Part shown: piece by piece, positions 14,194-26,009 of the stretch | Layout of the letters: each line of letters begins with the position of its first letter | Numbering within the stretch: position 1 is the first letter of the stretch | NCBI RefSeq assembly: GCF_958295425.1 | Contig: NC_081142.1 | Coordinates: forward strand, 21,968,530 to 22,032,529 | DNA length: 64,000 nt | DNA from: Solea solea | Taxonomy: Eukaryota > Chordata > Actinopteri > Pleuronectiformes > Soleidae | Direction: 5' to 3' | Notes under the pieces: model-generated | Database searches by the model: none | What the model was told of the DNA's origin: nothing | The model's input: the letters and a program-made list of their open reading frames with translations, nothing else | Translations under genes and position numbers: made by a program

Positions 14194-14774
14194 GTTTACG
14201 AAATAACGTTTACGTCATCAAACGGCGACAGATGTCGGGCCCTCGCAGATGACGCTTTTCGTATTGTCCAACCACAGAGAGCTTATTTTAAATGTGAAGT
14301 TTGTTCCCGAGTCTTGTCTTGCAGGGTGAGTCCAAGGCACTATTTGGTGAGCGTATACAAGCAACATCAGAAATCAGCTCGAGTGCCACAATCAATTACA
14401 GATCAGAAAAGAATAATTTTGCATCATAAATACATTTCTACAGTGAATCATATATTAGTCCATATAAACACATATTGGAAGCTTCAATTGCTAATGTTAC
14501 ATTACCCTTCAAAGTCCAAGTTCCCCTTTAGCGACGACGGACCAGAAGTTAGGGAGCTGGTTTATATATTCCAGCAGAAGTTGTCAGCGTAAATACAACA
14601 CAGGACACATTTGATGACATTGTAGAGGAAACGGAGCTTCCCTTGCTGTCTCAGAGCAATTGCCACAGATCAAAACACACAATAGCCCAAAATGGATATT
14701 TTAACACATACACACCAAAGTTAACACATACACACAGTGAACATTTTTATAATAACAATAATACAATTAGTGAT
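14194..14774. promoter_or_regulatory. zc3h3 promoter side of the head-to-head interval
   Basis: The zc3h3 start codon ends at 14193 and the first cyldl donor is at 16300, so the two genes diverge from about 2 kb. No TATA box was seen near 14194-14300. The interval is partly filled by the hAT-like element from 14775 on. Confidence 0.35.
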
Positions 14775-15555
14775 GGTGAGATGAAGCCTCATGAGGCATT
14801 GAACCACTTGAGCCAATTGGTTCGAGAAAGGGTTCATTTCTCGAAGCTTCATGTGCACACGAAACCACCTACTGGCCAAGTGTATAATCACAGGCAGCTG
14901 TATCTGAACCACATAATGTGTGATGAATTGAATTTTTGTGTCTGTTAGAAATGACTATGAATTACAAAAAATGTATGACCAAATAATTTCTGTACATATG
15001 TGTTTAATACATTTTTTGAATGTATTCTGTGTGTGTAAGTCTTCCCAAAATGGTAATATCATAATATGGCAGGTTGTGCAATGTTTTTCTGAAAATGGCA
15101 TGGGCGTAATCAGGCAGAGGACAGTGAAGTGCTTGTGGAACTAGGAAAAGGGCACAGATTATGCTTGTGAAACTTGGACAATGATGAGCCTCGCTGGCTC
15201 CATCCTATATCACCTATCCTACTCTCCTCCCTCTCTCTAAACTCTCCAAACTATCTCCAAACTATATAAACGCTGTCCAAACTCTAGTATCCAAACTCTC
15301 CAAACTATCCAAACTCTCAACTGACCGCAACTCTCCTTCAAAAACCCACATTTTGAATGGAGCTATATAGGGGTCTATATAGCTGTAAAACCTCGCGCTA
15401 AATCTGAACCACTTCACGAAGTAATCACGTGGTTCAGCCGGGCAGCGAGGCTTCGGACGTCATCATTTTTGGCTCCTCCCCTAAATGAAGCAAGCCTCGA
15501 TACGCGCATCGCGGAAACGCCCCCTCCCCTACTCGGCACACGCTTCGAAGCCTCG
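14775..15555. mobile_element. hAT-like element with GAAGCCTC/GAGGCTTC ends
   Basis: Begins tgatggtgagatgaagcctc with 'gaaccacttgagccaattgg' and ends with gaggcttcggacgtc ... cgcttcgaagcctcgg, motifs of a fish hAT group whose ends carry GCTTCGA. A CCAAACT-rich tandem array (15237-15320) lies inside. No transposase frame remains. It occupies much of the interval between zc3h3 and cyldl. Confidence 0.45.
15237..15320 (+). repeat. Degenerate CCAAACT-type tandem array
   Basis: About nine spaced units of the form (t)ccaaactct/atc occur in 84 bp. It lies inside the hAT-like element. Confidence 0.7.
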
Positions 15556-15560
15556 GAGGT

Positions 15561-15574
15561 TATATGTATTTATA

Positions 15575-15605
<31 letters not shown>

Positions 15606-15650
15606 TCCTTCAGGATAATAAAAGTATTCTGATTCTGATTCTGATATATA
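15561..15650 (+). repeat. TA microsatellite followed by a GATTCTGATTCT tail
   Basis: (TA)n at 15561-15606 is followed by aggataataaaagtattc and then tandem GATTCT units, the kind of tail seen at the 3' end of fish non-LTR elements. No coding part of such an element is next to it. Confidence 0.6.
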
Positions 15651-16199
15651 AGCTAGTCTAGTGTTTTAATTACAATTGTCCACATGTTATTGATTTGATT
15701 TCTGTCTGACAGATTAATTTTGCATCATTGTCATCATGTTATGTTTTTGTAAACTATATTTCAAAACAAACACTTTTACTTTGAAATTATGCACAACATT
15801 ACCCTTGAATACCTTTATTCTGCTTATTACTAAGACATTATTTTATTATTAACAGTTAATTTCCCCCAGAACTGGACTTTTTCTACTTCGAACGACCCCC
15901 TGAGTGCTGACCACACTAGAAGTTCACTTGCCCCCAGAGTGAAGCCCCTGACCTACAGTAAAGTGAGGCCGGTGGTTGCCCGTCAGACCCGACTGAGGGT
16001 TCATATTGCCTACTTCGCTAAGTGTCGTAGGCTAGACTGTGAAGAGATTTGGGGAAACAAGCGAGACGTTTTCTTGAAAACATTGATATTAAACACTACA
16101 GGAGGTCGTCGTGAGTTTGTTCTGCAGACTTTTATAAAGTCTAACTTCACACCAGCACAGTGTGAAATGTGAAGTGACACATTTATGGTGAAATGAAAC

Positions 16200-16299
16200 G
16201 AGAAGAGAAGTGAAAGTGAAACGTGGAAAGAGCTGGACGTAAATCAACAGAGGAAATCGCAGACGACTTGGAGGGGAAACCTTTAAAGTTGTTAAACAG
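16200..16299 (+). other. cyldl: Putative non-coding first exon of cyldl (3' end only)
   Basis: An AG/GTGAGT donor at 16299/16300 is the best match for a 5' untranslated exon splicing to the acceptor at 17551-17552. The sequence before it is purine-rich and has no long reading frame in phase with the cyldl start. The 5' limit is not known, and the 16200 given here is arbitrary. Confidence 0.35.
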
Positions 16300-16504
16300 G
16301 TGAGTTTAGCAAGATCACGCAAACTAATGCAGTGTTTGTCATCAATGAGTGTTTAAGAAGAGTGACGACAACAACGAAGTTGCTCCATTTTGTATGTTTT
16401 CAGTGTTATTGGTGATTTGTTAGCGGTGATTTCACGTTGTCATGGTTGTCGTAAGCTAACACAATTGGTAGCAAAAGCTTTATTTTCAACAAAATTATAC
16501 ATTT

Positions 16505-16865
16505 TCGGTGTGTGTGTGTGTGTGTGTGTTCTTGAATTTGTTGCCTTTTAAGGGCCAGTAGTCAGGACCAGGACCAGGGCCAGTAGTCCTCATGGAGACC
16601 AAAACCTGGTCCTACATTTCTGACGAACTGGTTTAGAGCTAAGATTTGAGCTGTGGCTAGGTTAAGATTAGGTTTAGGCATTAAGTGATCATGGTTTAAG
16701 TTAGGGTTAAGGCTTTGTTTAGGCTGTTCAAATAAATGGAGTCCTTAAAAGGATAGCAGTGTGAACCTGTGTGTGTGGGTATGTTTGTATGGGTGTCTGT
16801 GTGAGGACCAAAATGCATATAAACCTTAGAGAGTGAGGACATTTTGGCATGTACTCAATTAATCA
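16505..16865 (+). repeat. Dispersed repeat with TG run and 'ctcatggagaccaaaacctg' core
   Basis: A (TG)n run at 16509-16529 is followed by a duplicated ggaccagggccagtagtc segment, ctcatggagaccaaaacctg, a ggttaggcat-type telomere-like stretch and gtgaggacca/gaggacatttt. The same core occurs at 46497-46530, beside another TG run (46266-46297). Related gaggacattt ends occur near 41720 and 52980. Lies in the first intron of cyldl. Confidence 0.5.
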
Positions 16866-17584
16866 AGAAAATATTCAACAGATTCATCAAATGAATATAT
16901 TTTAAACCTTGTGTCCACCCTGCATCAGAGTTTTCAAGCCCCTAAAATGTTTGCAAACACTGCAGCTCCAGTTCACTCAGAACACCAGGGCTGTGTTTTA
17001 GTTGACTGACACATTATTGGGAACAATGACGCAGCTTCTGTGGTGAAAAGTTTTTGTCCAGCGCTGTCAGGTCAACACCTCATTGTTGATCACAAAAGCC
17101 TTAATCTCTTGTTTTACTTTTTTTCTTTTTTGCCATAGCTGTAGTTGTAGTATTTCTGCATCAGAAGCAACTCACTGCAAGCTAGGCGTGTGCGTGTGTG
17201 TGTGTGGCATGTAGTCATGTGATATGTTTTCAGGTATGATAGTATGGGTGGAGTTCATTTTGATCTCTCATTAGGATGGTTGTTTATATAAATCATTGTT
17301 TTAGTCCAAGGTGCAGTACACAGGATTTCTTAGCTTTATTATTAATAATTCCGTAATAATCTGTTACCGTGATGTCAGTCAAGCTTTCTGAGAGAGGGAA
17401 CTAGATTCAGCATTGCCCCTGGGCTTTGTTTATGGCCACATAAATCCGACGCATTCACCGGAGGCTTTGTCCAATCACAGGACAGGTCTTTTTGGAAAGA
17501 ATTCTCAAAAATATGAGTACTAACATTTGTGTGTGTGTGTTGCTGTCTGTACAGCTCCCCACGACTTCCACTGTCGTCGTGACC

Positions 17585-20500
17585 ATGACGTCAACAGAAC
17601 ATGTCTACTTCATCTTAACTAAACGCCCTGAATCTCCTGGACACCTCAAAGCTGGTAGCATATGTTACGCCCCTGAAAGCAAGTACAAGAGACGTGTGCA
17701 TTCCTCCAAGGTAAATGTTACCCCTTTAGACTCGTATGCAAACTTAGATTATGCAATAGATTTAGACTGCATGACGGAGCTGAGTGCGGAGCACGCCGAG
17801 CTGCTGCTGGCCCTGCCGGATGACAAAGAACGATTGCAGTGGTTCCAAGACAAATCTGCTCTCCAAACTGCAGTAGGACTCACTGAGGGCGATGCAATTA
17901 TTGTGCTGGAAGGAGAAGATGAAATGAAGGGCATCATCCGCTACATCGGAACACTGTCGGGACCAAAATATAAGCGTCCTTTAGCAGGAAGGTTCTTTGG
18001 GATTGAACTCCAGGTGAGCCTTTATAGTGGTGCATTATTTTGCCTATATATATATACTGTATATATATATCTTTAAAATGGCATTGTTGTTGAAGAAAAC
18101 TGACACAACACTGTTAAACATTCAAAGTATCAGCCGCAAAAAAGACAAAAGTGTACCAGTACCTTTGTAGTCAAAAGAAAAAAGACACTGATATTAACTC
18201 TAACCACTTGCTATGCTTTTGTTGACCTCCAGGGAGCAGACAAGGGGAAGGGGACGTGCAACGGGAAACATCAGTACAAAGATTACTTCTCCTGTGAAAA
18301 AAAATGCGCCGTTTTTGTTCCATTCTCCAAAGTCAGACCTTTGGTTCCCATTTCCTTGACTCCCACTGCTCCAGAGCCGCCGCCACAGCAACAAACAGAG
18401 GCGTTACTGCCGGGGGACAGAGTCACTTACTTCATCGAAGATAAATTTGGCCATGGAATGGTGGTGGATGTGCTGAAAGAGGACGGAGAACGTTTTGTTC
18501 AGATCTCAACGGTTAGTAATATCTCAAGTGTTTATCTTTTGGCACTCGTGATTAAAATGCAGCTGTTTTCTTCTGTCAATATTTTGTTCCTTCAACACAC
18601 AAACACACACAGCATCCATGATTATCTCTTCTCCACGTGAGAGTTAATTAGAAACTAGCCATTTAACGGAGTATGTGAAGTGAGAAGTGCAAAATGTCCT
18701 CATTGCGAAAAGATTTGTTTTGGAATGAATTTACAGCAGTAACAAAACGGCAACACGTCACGTTCACGCGGATCGGACACGTGATGGCACCAAACCAGGA
18801 AGTCATGATCGACTAGCTTTTTGAAAATCCATTAGTGCGCTCCTTGCTCATCTTTACGCTCTCTAATACAAGCAAAACGTCAGATTTTCTTTTGTACAAA
18901 GACATGTTTCTGACTTGTTTTGCTGGTGTTTCCAGGACACCGATGAGAACGGGAAGATGGGAGGTGAAGTGAAGATGCCACTACACTGTGTGGTGAAGGG
19001 AGAGGTGTCTGCAGGTTTGAGCAGCTGTGCACATGGTGACGTTGGGGGCGCTTTTGCAATGAATCTGATACTAATAAAGTTTTTTTTCCACAGCTGAGCC
19101 AGAGAAGATGGACATTGATACGCCGCCGACAAAATCAAAAGCTTATGATCCGCGAATGCTGCTGAGTGTAAACTCTTTGGTGGAGGTGAATTTGGCTTTA
19201 GGGAGGTCGTATGGAACCATTCGCTGGATCGGCAATCTGCATGATATAGAGCATCCCATGGCTGGACTCGAGCTGGTAATGTTCTGGGCTCGACTATTCT
19301 AACCCTATGTAAACCTGTAACAGAACTATACGTTCTATTCTGTCGCTGACTGGGAGCCAGTATAAAGACTTTACAACTTCAGTATTGGGCCTAGGAATGA
19401 CCAGACTACCCAAAATAGTTGTGTGACACACAGCTGGACAATGAAATAAATGTAAATTCATTTTTAAGGGTTGCTCTCAAAGTGTGATCTTGACGTTCTC
19501 ACGCTAACCCTGCAGGATGAAGACGTGGGCGTGAGCGACGGCACCTTCAAGGGTGAGCGTTACTTCCACTGTCCTCCAAAGCGAGGTCTGTTTTTGAAGC
19601 TGAGCTCCTGCCATCCCGACTCACGTTTTCAGAGCTTATCGGCCAATCACAGTGAGAAGATGCCTAAACTGGAAGACACAGGTTAGACCATCGCCTGATT
19701 TGTGAAGTAGTGCCCTCTTGTGTACTAGTGTAGAAAGATCTGAAGCGTGCATTGATAATGTATTTTTGTCAGAGTAAAGTAAAACAATGATATTGTACAT
19801 ACAGTTTATTTGTATGATGAATAGGGCTGCGGAAAAACTTATTCTGTATACTTTCATACCAATTCATGAATAATACTTTGATACCAACTTAATAAGCACA
19901 GTTTTTTACTTCAAACATTATCGTAAAATTCCTTAGTTTTGGCCCAATTGTCCTCTAGACGCACACCCACACATCTTAATATCTAACGTTTACTTCCTGC
20001 ACACCTCGAAATGGCAACCACAAGCACTGTGAGATCTCAGTCAGGCAGAATAAGCTTATTTGGTCACTGACGCTGATGAGACTCCTTAGATACAGAAAAC
20101 ACACAGTATTCTGTCTCTTGTAAGCTGAATTCTACATTTACCAGTTGCTCCAACAGCAGGGGGCAACACGTTATCATTGCACCACATGTATAATGTTGTT
20201 ATTTGTGTTAACCTGCACAATGCATGTGTGTGTTTTTATTGTGTGTTGTTAGAGGTAGCGATGGGGCACAGCACAGGGAGACCGGAAACGGTTCCACCCA
20301 TCAGCACAGAGCAGGTGAGCCGCATCCTGACCGGACGAATGAAGGGGATCCAAGGACACTGCAACTCCTGCTACATGGACGCCGCCCTCTTTAGGTCAGG
20401 ATGATGCATTTTATAATGATGATAATAAACATTTTAAATGGTCTACACTGACGTTTTATTTGTCTGGTTGGTAACGCATCACAGGTATTTCACACAATAT

Positions 20501-22784
20501 ACTACTTTTTACCTTTTTATTTGATGCAGTCTGGGGTTTGTTTGTCAAAACTCTTGAACTGTGTTTTCAGTTTGTTCTCCTGCTCCTCTGTGCTGGACTC
20601 CATGCTGTATAAATCAACGGAACCTCAAGACGCCCCGATTCAGCGAACACTGCTCTGCGACATTGTCAACCCCCTTCGCAGGTAAATGCTTTAAAAAGTG
20701 TCACGCGTCGCAAAGCCCGAGGCAGCTGTCGCTGAACGTTTTTTGTTAACAACTGTGGCGTTCAGATGAACTGAGAGTGATTCAATCATTCAATCAGACG
20801 ATCAAACGTTTGTTTAGCACCGAACACAAAAACACCCTGCCTGTTTAACACACTAGTGATCTGCTCGTGCCCAAACTGAAACTGTGCCCCTGTTAGTACA
20901 ATATCGATAGTAATCCGCCAAAGGAAAGTGGAAAATGAATGGAAGGGTGAACATTAAATGACATTTTGCCTCCCAAGATATCAGCAAACAAATCTGTATT
21001 ACTAAATTAGGCGTCAACTATTTTGATAATCATTTAATCGAGGTTGAGTTTGAGTGTTTTGTAAGGGAAAGCTTCTAAAATGTGAATATTTTGTGGTTTC
21101 TTTGCTCCACATGACAAAGAAATCATTAAAACTGAATCTTTTTTTTAGTTTTTTTGGACAAAACAAGACATTTGAGAACATCATCCTGTCCAGGTTTGAA
21201 AACATTTTCTGCACCAAACGATCACTCGAGAAAATAATCGACAGATAAATCGATTATGAAAAATGAACGTTAGTTGCAACAACTGTTGAACATTGTTTGT
21301 TGAAGGGTTCAAACCCGAACCCAAAGCCGTGTTGTTCAATAGGGACAGTTGCTTTTTTCTGCCATTAAATGATTAAAAACACATGTGTGTACTCACAACG
21401 TGCTTGTACCCTTGTTTTCTATCAAACCCCTACATGTTACATTGTCTTGTGTGTTTTCTGCTGCAGTAAGGGTTTTGTGGACGGCAGGTACGTGATGAAG
21501 CTCCGACAGCAGCTGGAGAAACACGGCTACAGTCATTCCTTCACCACGGAGGAGAAAGGTGAGTGTAACCTGCAGAGCTGGTGTTTTGTGGTTTGAAAAA
21601 ACGTGACTCTTACTGTGTGACTGCTGCCTTTCAGACCCAGAGGAGTTCCTCATTGTCATCATGCACCACATTCTCTCCCTGGACCCTCTACTCAAACTGT
21701 AAGCTTGCATTTCCTCCATAAGGAAATAACCAAATACTTTTCTTTTGTCGTTGTCATCTTGACGTCTGGTGCTCTTCCCCCCTTTTAGCTCCGCGGGTGG
21801 TAAAGTGCAGGAAAGCTACTGCTATCAGATCTTCCTGGACCAGAACCACAGCCTGGTGCTGCCGACGGTGCAGCAGCTGCTCGAACACTCGTTCCACAGC
21901 GGACGACTGAGACTGGCAGAGGTGAGAGCTTGGAAGATACATCGTTGAGTCATCCAACCAAAGGAAATCCTCACAAATAAATGACATTTTACTTTCCTCA
22001 TATCCTCATAAATAGGACAGTAGAATAAGTAGAAAATAATAATTCATTAAGGTCTTTGACTTGTATTTAAAAGTCTTAAGTCACACAAGATTCTACCTGA
22101 CATTTATTCTTTATGAGGCTGTCTTTCAAGTTAGAGTCCAAGCATAGAGGTGACGCGTGCTTCAATTAAAAACTCTGTGGACCACGTTCTTCGTTTTTAC
22201 TCTTAAATGGGAATATTTTCTGGTTTCCTTGCTCCTGAGAAGCACCTTTCAACATCAACTCATCAATTAATGGAGGAAATAAAGGAATAAAGTTATAAAG
22301 AACTTACTTAACTTACGAGGGCTTTTGTTTTCTTTTGAAGGCAGTCACTTAGACTTCCTCTGTTGTGGGAATGAGCCGTGTCGCTCAGATCCACTGTGTG
22401 AGGATCAAATAACACATTAATCTCTAAAGTGGCCCTTATAACTGAACCTTAACTGTAGTCTATGCACAGAATTTCCAAGGATACATGCGTCTAATGCTGT
22501 ATTTTCCCCAGTAGATGGCGTTGTTGTTGTTCTCGGCAGATCTTTAACCTCTCACGTGCAGGTTGATCTCGTGTCTGACGTTTCTGTGCTTGGCTCCGAC
22601 GACAGGTTCCCTCCTGCCTCATCCTCCAGATGCCTCGCTTTGGAAAGAAGTTCAAGATGTTTGACAAAATCATTCCGTCTCTGGAGCTGGACGTCACCGA
22701 CCTCCTCTCTGATGGTGAACTCAAACACACACAGACAGACAGAACAGGGAAGGACATGGGGGAGGCGGGGGGAGATCCTGAGGA

Positions 22785-22816
<32 letters not shown>

Positions 22817-22953
22817 TCCAGGTCCGCAGCAGTGCATAATATGTGGAAACATGGCCGCTGAGCAGTGCAACGACTGTTTTAAAGACCCTGTTTTCAGCTG
22901 CACGGGATTCAAGGTCTTCTGTCGGATGTGCTCCACTCAGGTGTGATAACCTC

Positions 22954-22984
<31 letters not shown>

Positions 22985-24340
22985 TTACTGAGGACTTGTG
23001 TGAACAATGATGTGGTTTTTCTCTGTGTGACTTAAGCCAACTTCACCACCTCAGGCTCTGGTGAAGCAGTAGAACTTAAATGACTGGGAGAAAACAAACA
23101 AAGTAGAGACAAAAATAAAAGCTTTCATTGTTGACATTTAAACCAGACTGTCAGCGCTTTGTAGATACTAGTGCAGCCGTGTGTGTTTTTAGTAATAGTT
23201 GGTTTGGTGTGACTGAGTGCTCATTGTTCTGTGGCATTTTCATCTGTGTTTTGGTAGAAAGCAAACACTGATAGTGACATAATGCAGAGCTCGAGTTCAG
23301 TAGGGTGAAGGCTGCAGGAAACAAGCTTCCTCTGAACCTGCTGGTTCGGGTGTGGAGAGACCTGTCTGAATACACAATAATATTATTGAATAAGTTAATA
23401 TCACTTTCTTGAGAGAGCAGAGTGAGAAGCCATCTGCAGTAATGTGACTTATAAAGTGTGTCTGAAAGATATAATAATGTAGTATAAATTTTAATGTTAG
23501 AAAGTGGTGTTTTAGTGGTTTACTACAGTCGTCTGTTTTTGCAGCTTTCGCGCACAGACTGTGTTTAATGATTGATTTCATATTATGGGATACTTTGGCA
23601 GCTACTTTTGAAATAATCTGAAATTGCCCTTGAATGAACGGGGAGCTTTTAACGTCCTCGTGTAAAATACACAGTCAAAACCTGTTAAAGTGGAGCTCAT
23701 CAACATTCACTGTGTTATGTTCTGTGTCTCTGTTTTGCTGTTTGACACCCTTTCAAAATAAACCTTCAGTTGAAACGGGAAAGAACCAAAAAGCATCACA
23801 TTAGCCAAGACCCGTGGGTTATTTAGTCCTTTATTTTTCCAGGTGCACTCTCATCAGCAGCGGCGATCCCATCGGCCGGCTGCTCTGGTAGTCCCAAAAG
23901 AATACGTGGGTCACCACTCGCCGCACACCCTGACCAGAGACAAACTGGAGCTGTTTGCCGTGCTGTGCATCGAGACCAGCCACTACGTGTCCTTCATCAA
24001 ATACGGACCAAGCCCCGAGGACTGGCTCTTCTTTGACAGCATGGCGGACAGAGAGGGTGAGTGAGCCGCCATCTCTTCACGGGCACACACAGAAAAACAC
24101 CACCTCTGTGTGTGATTTTGTGTGTCTGATTTTGTGTGTGTGTGTGTGTTTTCAGGAGGAACAGATGGCTTCAACATCCCCGAGGTGCGCGTCTGCCCCG
24201 AGGTCGGCACGTACCTGGAAATGTCTCCCGCCGAGCTGGCCAGTCAGGCGCCACGGGACATGAAGGGTGTGGCCAAGCGTCTCTTCTGCGACGCCTACAT
24301 GTACCTGTATCAGAGCACCAGCATGTGCCTTTACCGCTGA
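17585..24340 (+). CDS. cyldl: CYLD-type ubiquitin carboxyl-terminal hydrolase (CYLD-like), complete
   Basis: Fourteen coding exons: 17585-18013, 18233-18511, 18936-19014, 19094-19275, 19516-19681, 20253-20394, 20571-20681, 21467-21558, 21635-21698, 21789-21921, 22606-22714, 22822-22940, 23843-24056 and 24156-24340. All have GT/AG borders and join in frame to 2304 nt, 767 residues. ATG 17585 lies 32 nt after a splice acceptor, implying a non-coding first exon. The protein aligns with CYLD along its whole length: an N-terminal helical segment, three CAP-Gly-type units, then a USP56-family domain. CYLD removes K63- and M1-linked ubiquitin chains and restrains NF-kB and JNK signalling; that activity is inferred here from family and catalytic residues. 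Human CYLD is 956 residues. The missing length is mainly the linker before the third CAP-Gly, and identity to CYLD looks only moderate, so I favour the fish paralogue cyldl over cylda or cyldb. A tree is needed to settle this. Confidence 0.92.
17882..19681 (+). other. cyldl: cyldl CAP-Gly region (three units)
   Basis: Unit 1 (residues about 100-185, exons 2-3) keeps the CAP-Gly pattern: FFGIEL, then [17 protein letters not shown] and a closing VFV. Unit 2 (about 200-262, exons 3-4) starts at LLPGDRV but has no recognisable GKNDG-like signature and is degenerate, as the second unit of human CYLD also is. Unit 3 (about 285-365, exons 5-6) is well kept: [40 protein letters not shown]. It is close to the third CAP-Gly of CYLD, which binds NEMO in mammals. 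Only about 20 residues separate units 2 and 3, against well over 100 in human CYLD. The PVQES-type TRAF2-binding motif of the human linker is not present. Confidence 0.85.
21010..21285 (+). mobile_element. TCGATTA-type MITE, copy 3, in cyldl intron 8
   Basis: Shows tcaactattttgataatca at the left, tgaatattttgtggtttctt in the middle, and cgattatgaaaaatgaacg with ttagttgcaac at the right. The order and strand match copy 4. Confidence 0.65.
22789..22816 (+). repeat. (GT)n run in cyldl intron 12
   Basis: 28 bp of GT directly before the acceptor at 22820-22821 of a 107-bp intron. Confidence 0.95.
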
Positions 24341-24715
24341 GGTCGTTCATGAGACGGCGAAAGAATACAGAGCTGCCTTTTAGCTGCCGGTGTCATTTCC
24401 TTTGGTTGATTCTTGTACGATCTGATTTGGTTTCATAGGTAATTTAATTTATATAATGACACTGTTGTGTGTTCTCTGCGGTGTAGCTGGAGGTAAATGT
24501 AACAACCGACGATGAAATTTGCACTATGAAGACGAGGAAATTGAACCATAATCACAGACAGTGCGGCGCCTCGTTGCGAATATCACTTTCTATTGACAAT
24601 TTTTATTTACAGTTTGTACATAATTGCCGACAAATGACGGCTATTAGCTTCTTTCAAATGCCACTACTGTGAATTACACATGTGCAGTAGTGTGTATTTG
24701 TCATTATTATTGCTT

Positions 24716-24721
24716 AATAAA
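24716..24721 (+). promoter_or_regulatory. cyldl polyadenylation signal
   Basis: AATAAA lies 376 nt after the cyldl stop codon in an AT-rich 3' untranslated region, followed by T-rich sequence. It is the first canonical hexamer after the stop. Confidence 0.7.
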
Positions 24722-25580
24722 GTCAGCGTTGCACTTTATTTTGACTTGTTTTCAGGACGGACTACATCAATGATCCCCCAGACAAATTTTGCAGAATTTC
24801 CCCCCCGTCCTTTTAGTTAAGATTTATGTGTATACATTAAGTTTCATTAAATTTTATTAGGCGTTTACAGGTTATGGCTGTAAATGAGTCACTGAAAATA
24901 TGCACAAATCTTTACAACGTGGGTGGTCCTACAGAAGGTTTGGGACACACTGGTCTCGTTCATACTGCACTGTATCAGTATATAAAAAAAAATCTCTTTA
25001 ACGTTGAATATTTTATATTTGCTTTTTGCTCAGGAAACGTACAACACGGTGAATTGTATGATGACATAAACACAGACGAAGGGAAACTAAACAAAAATAG
25101 ATGTATGTATATTTTTCGCAATACTGTGCAAAGCGATGGGACAAACTCACTTATTTCCTAATACTTTACTTCCTCATTAAAGGGTCGTTTAGGGCGGGGA
25201 CACAAGCTGTCAATCTGTCAAGTCCGAAATGAATAAATGAATAAAATGATTTTTTAATCTTTCTTTTCCTTTGACATTTTTTGTCTGTTTATTGATTGTT
25301 AGGATCAGAACAAAGGTAGAAGGTAAAGGTTATTGTCGAAACAAATGATATTCTTGAGCTTTAATGATGACTTTATCTATTTTTCTGTTTAATTTTAGGG
25401 CCCGAGCCACAAATGGCAGGGGCCGAAACTGTGGCTTTGAGGTCATTTTTGAGGAGGTTAAAGTGCATAAAACCTCTAGAGACTTGGCAGGGAGGTCAGG
25501 TGTGATGAAACAGAAAAGGTTTGGTTTTATTGTTTTGACCTTTGTAGACATGGCGTCTAAAAGAACGTTAATATAGTGTC

Positions 25581-25616
<36 letters not shown>

Positions 25617-25729
25617 TTGATTAAGTGAAATAGCAAGACTAGTTTTAAACATTCATTTCAAAAAATAAATGACCATATGAATAAAACATCAGTGAGTGTG
25701 TGTGTGTTGCCATGTTCCTGCCTCTGCTG

Positions 25730-25815
25730 TGTCAGATGTAATTCATTAATTAGCCTGAGGCTTTTTCGTGGCATCAATTAATCCATTCTCCATGAATGAA
25801 TAAAGTGTCCCCACG
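25730..25815. promoter_or_regulatory. Candidate conserved non-coding element downstream of cyldl
   Basis: Short non-repetitive segment with gtaattcattaattagcc and catcaattaatccattctcc, dense homeodomain-type cores. Weak evidence. Confidence 0.25.
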
Positions 25816-26009
25816 CAATGTTTTAAGAGCTCACTTTAGGGTTACCTCGTCCTGGTGAAGGAGTCGCAGGAGGAGAGAGACGTCTGGTACCAAATCCAAT
25901 CCAACTTTATTTGTGAAGCAAATTTAAAACAACCACAGTGTAAATAAATAAGACAGAATATGTAACGTTCACACTAAACTGGCATTTCAGGTAGAAATGT
26001 CAGCATGCT

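Larger units (their letters stand above)
20253..24340 (+). other. cyldl: cyldl USP catalytic domain with zinc-binding insertion
   Basis: Residues 379-767. The Cys box [16 protein letters not shown] places the nucleophile at Cys418 (human Cys601). The His box [16 protein letters not shown] gives His682 (human His871), and WLFFDSMAD gives Asp700. Exon 12 (residues 560-595) carries [13 protein letters not shown]. Exon 13 and the start of exon 14 (596-645) supply a B-box-like cluster of Cys and His: C600, C603, C611, C614, C622, C629, C632, H637, H639 and H645. The end, [14 protein letters not shown], matches the CYLD C-terminus. Human CYLD has a further CxxC just before the ELFAVLC motif; here that place reads SPHTLT. 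All three catalytic positions are intact, so an active enzyme is expected. Confidence 0.9.
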
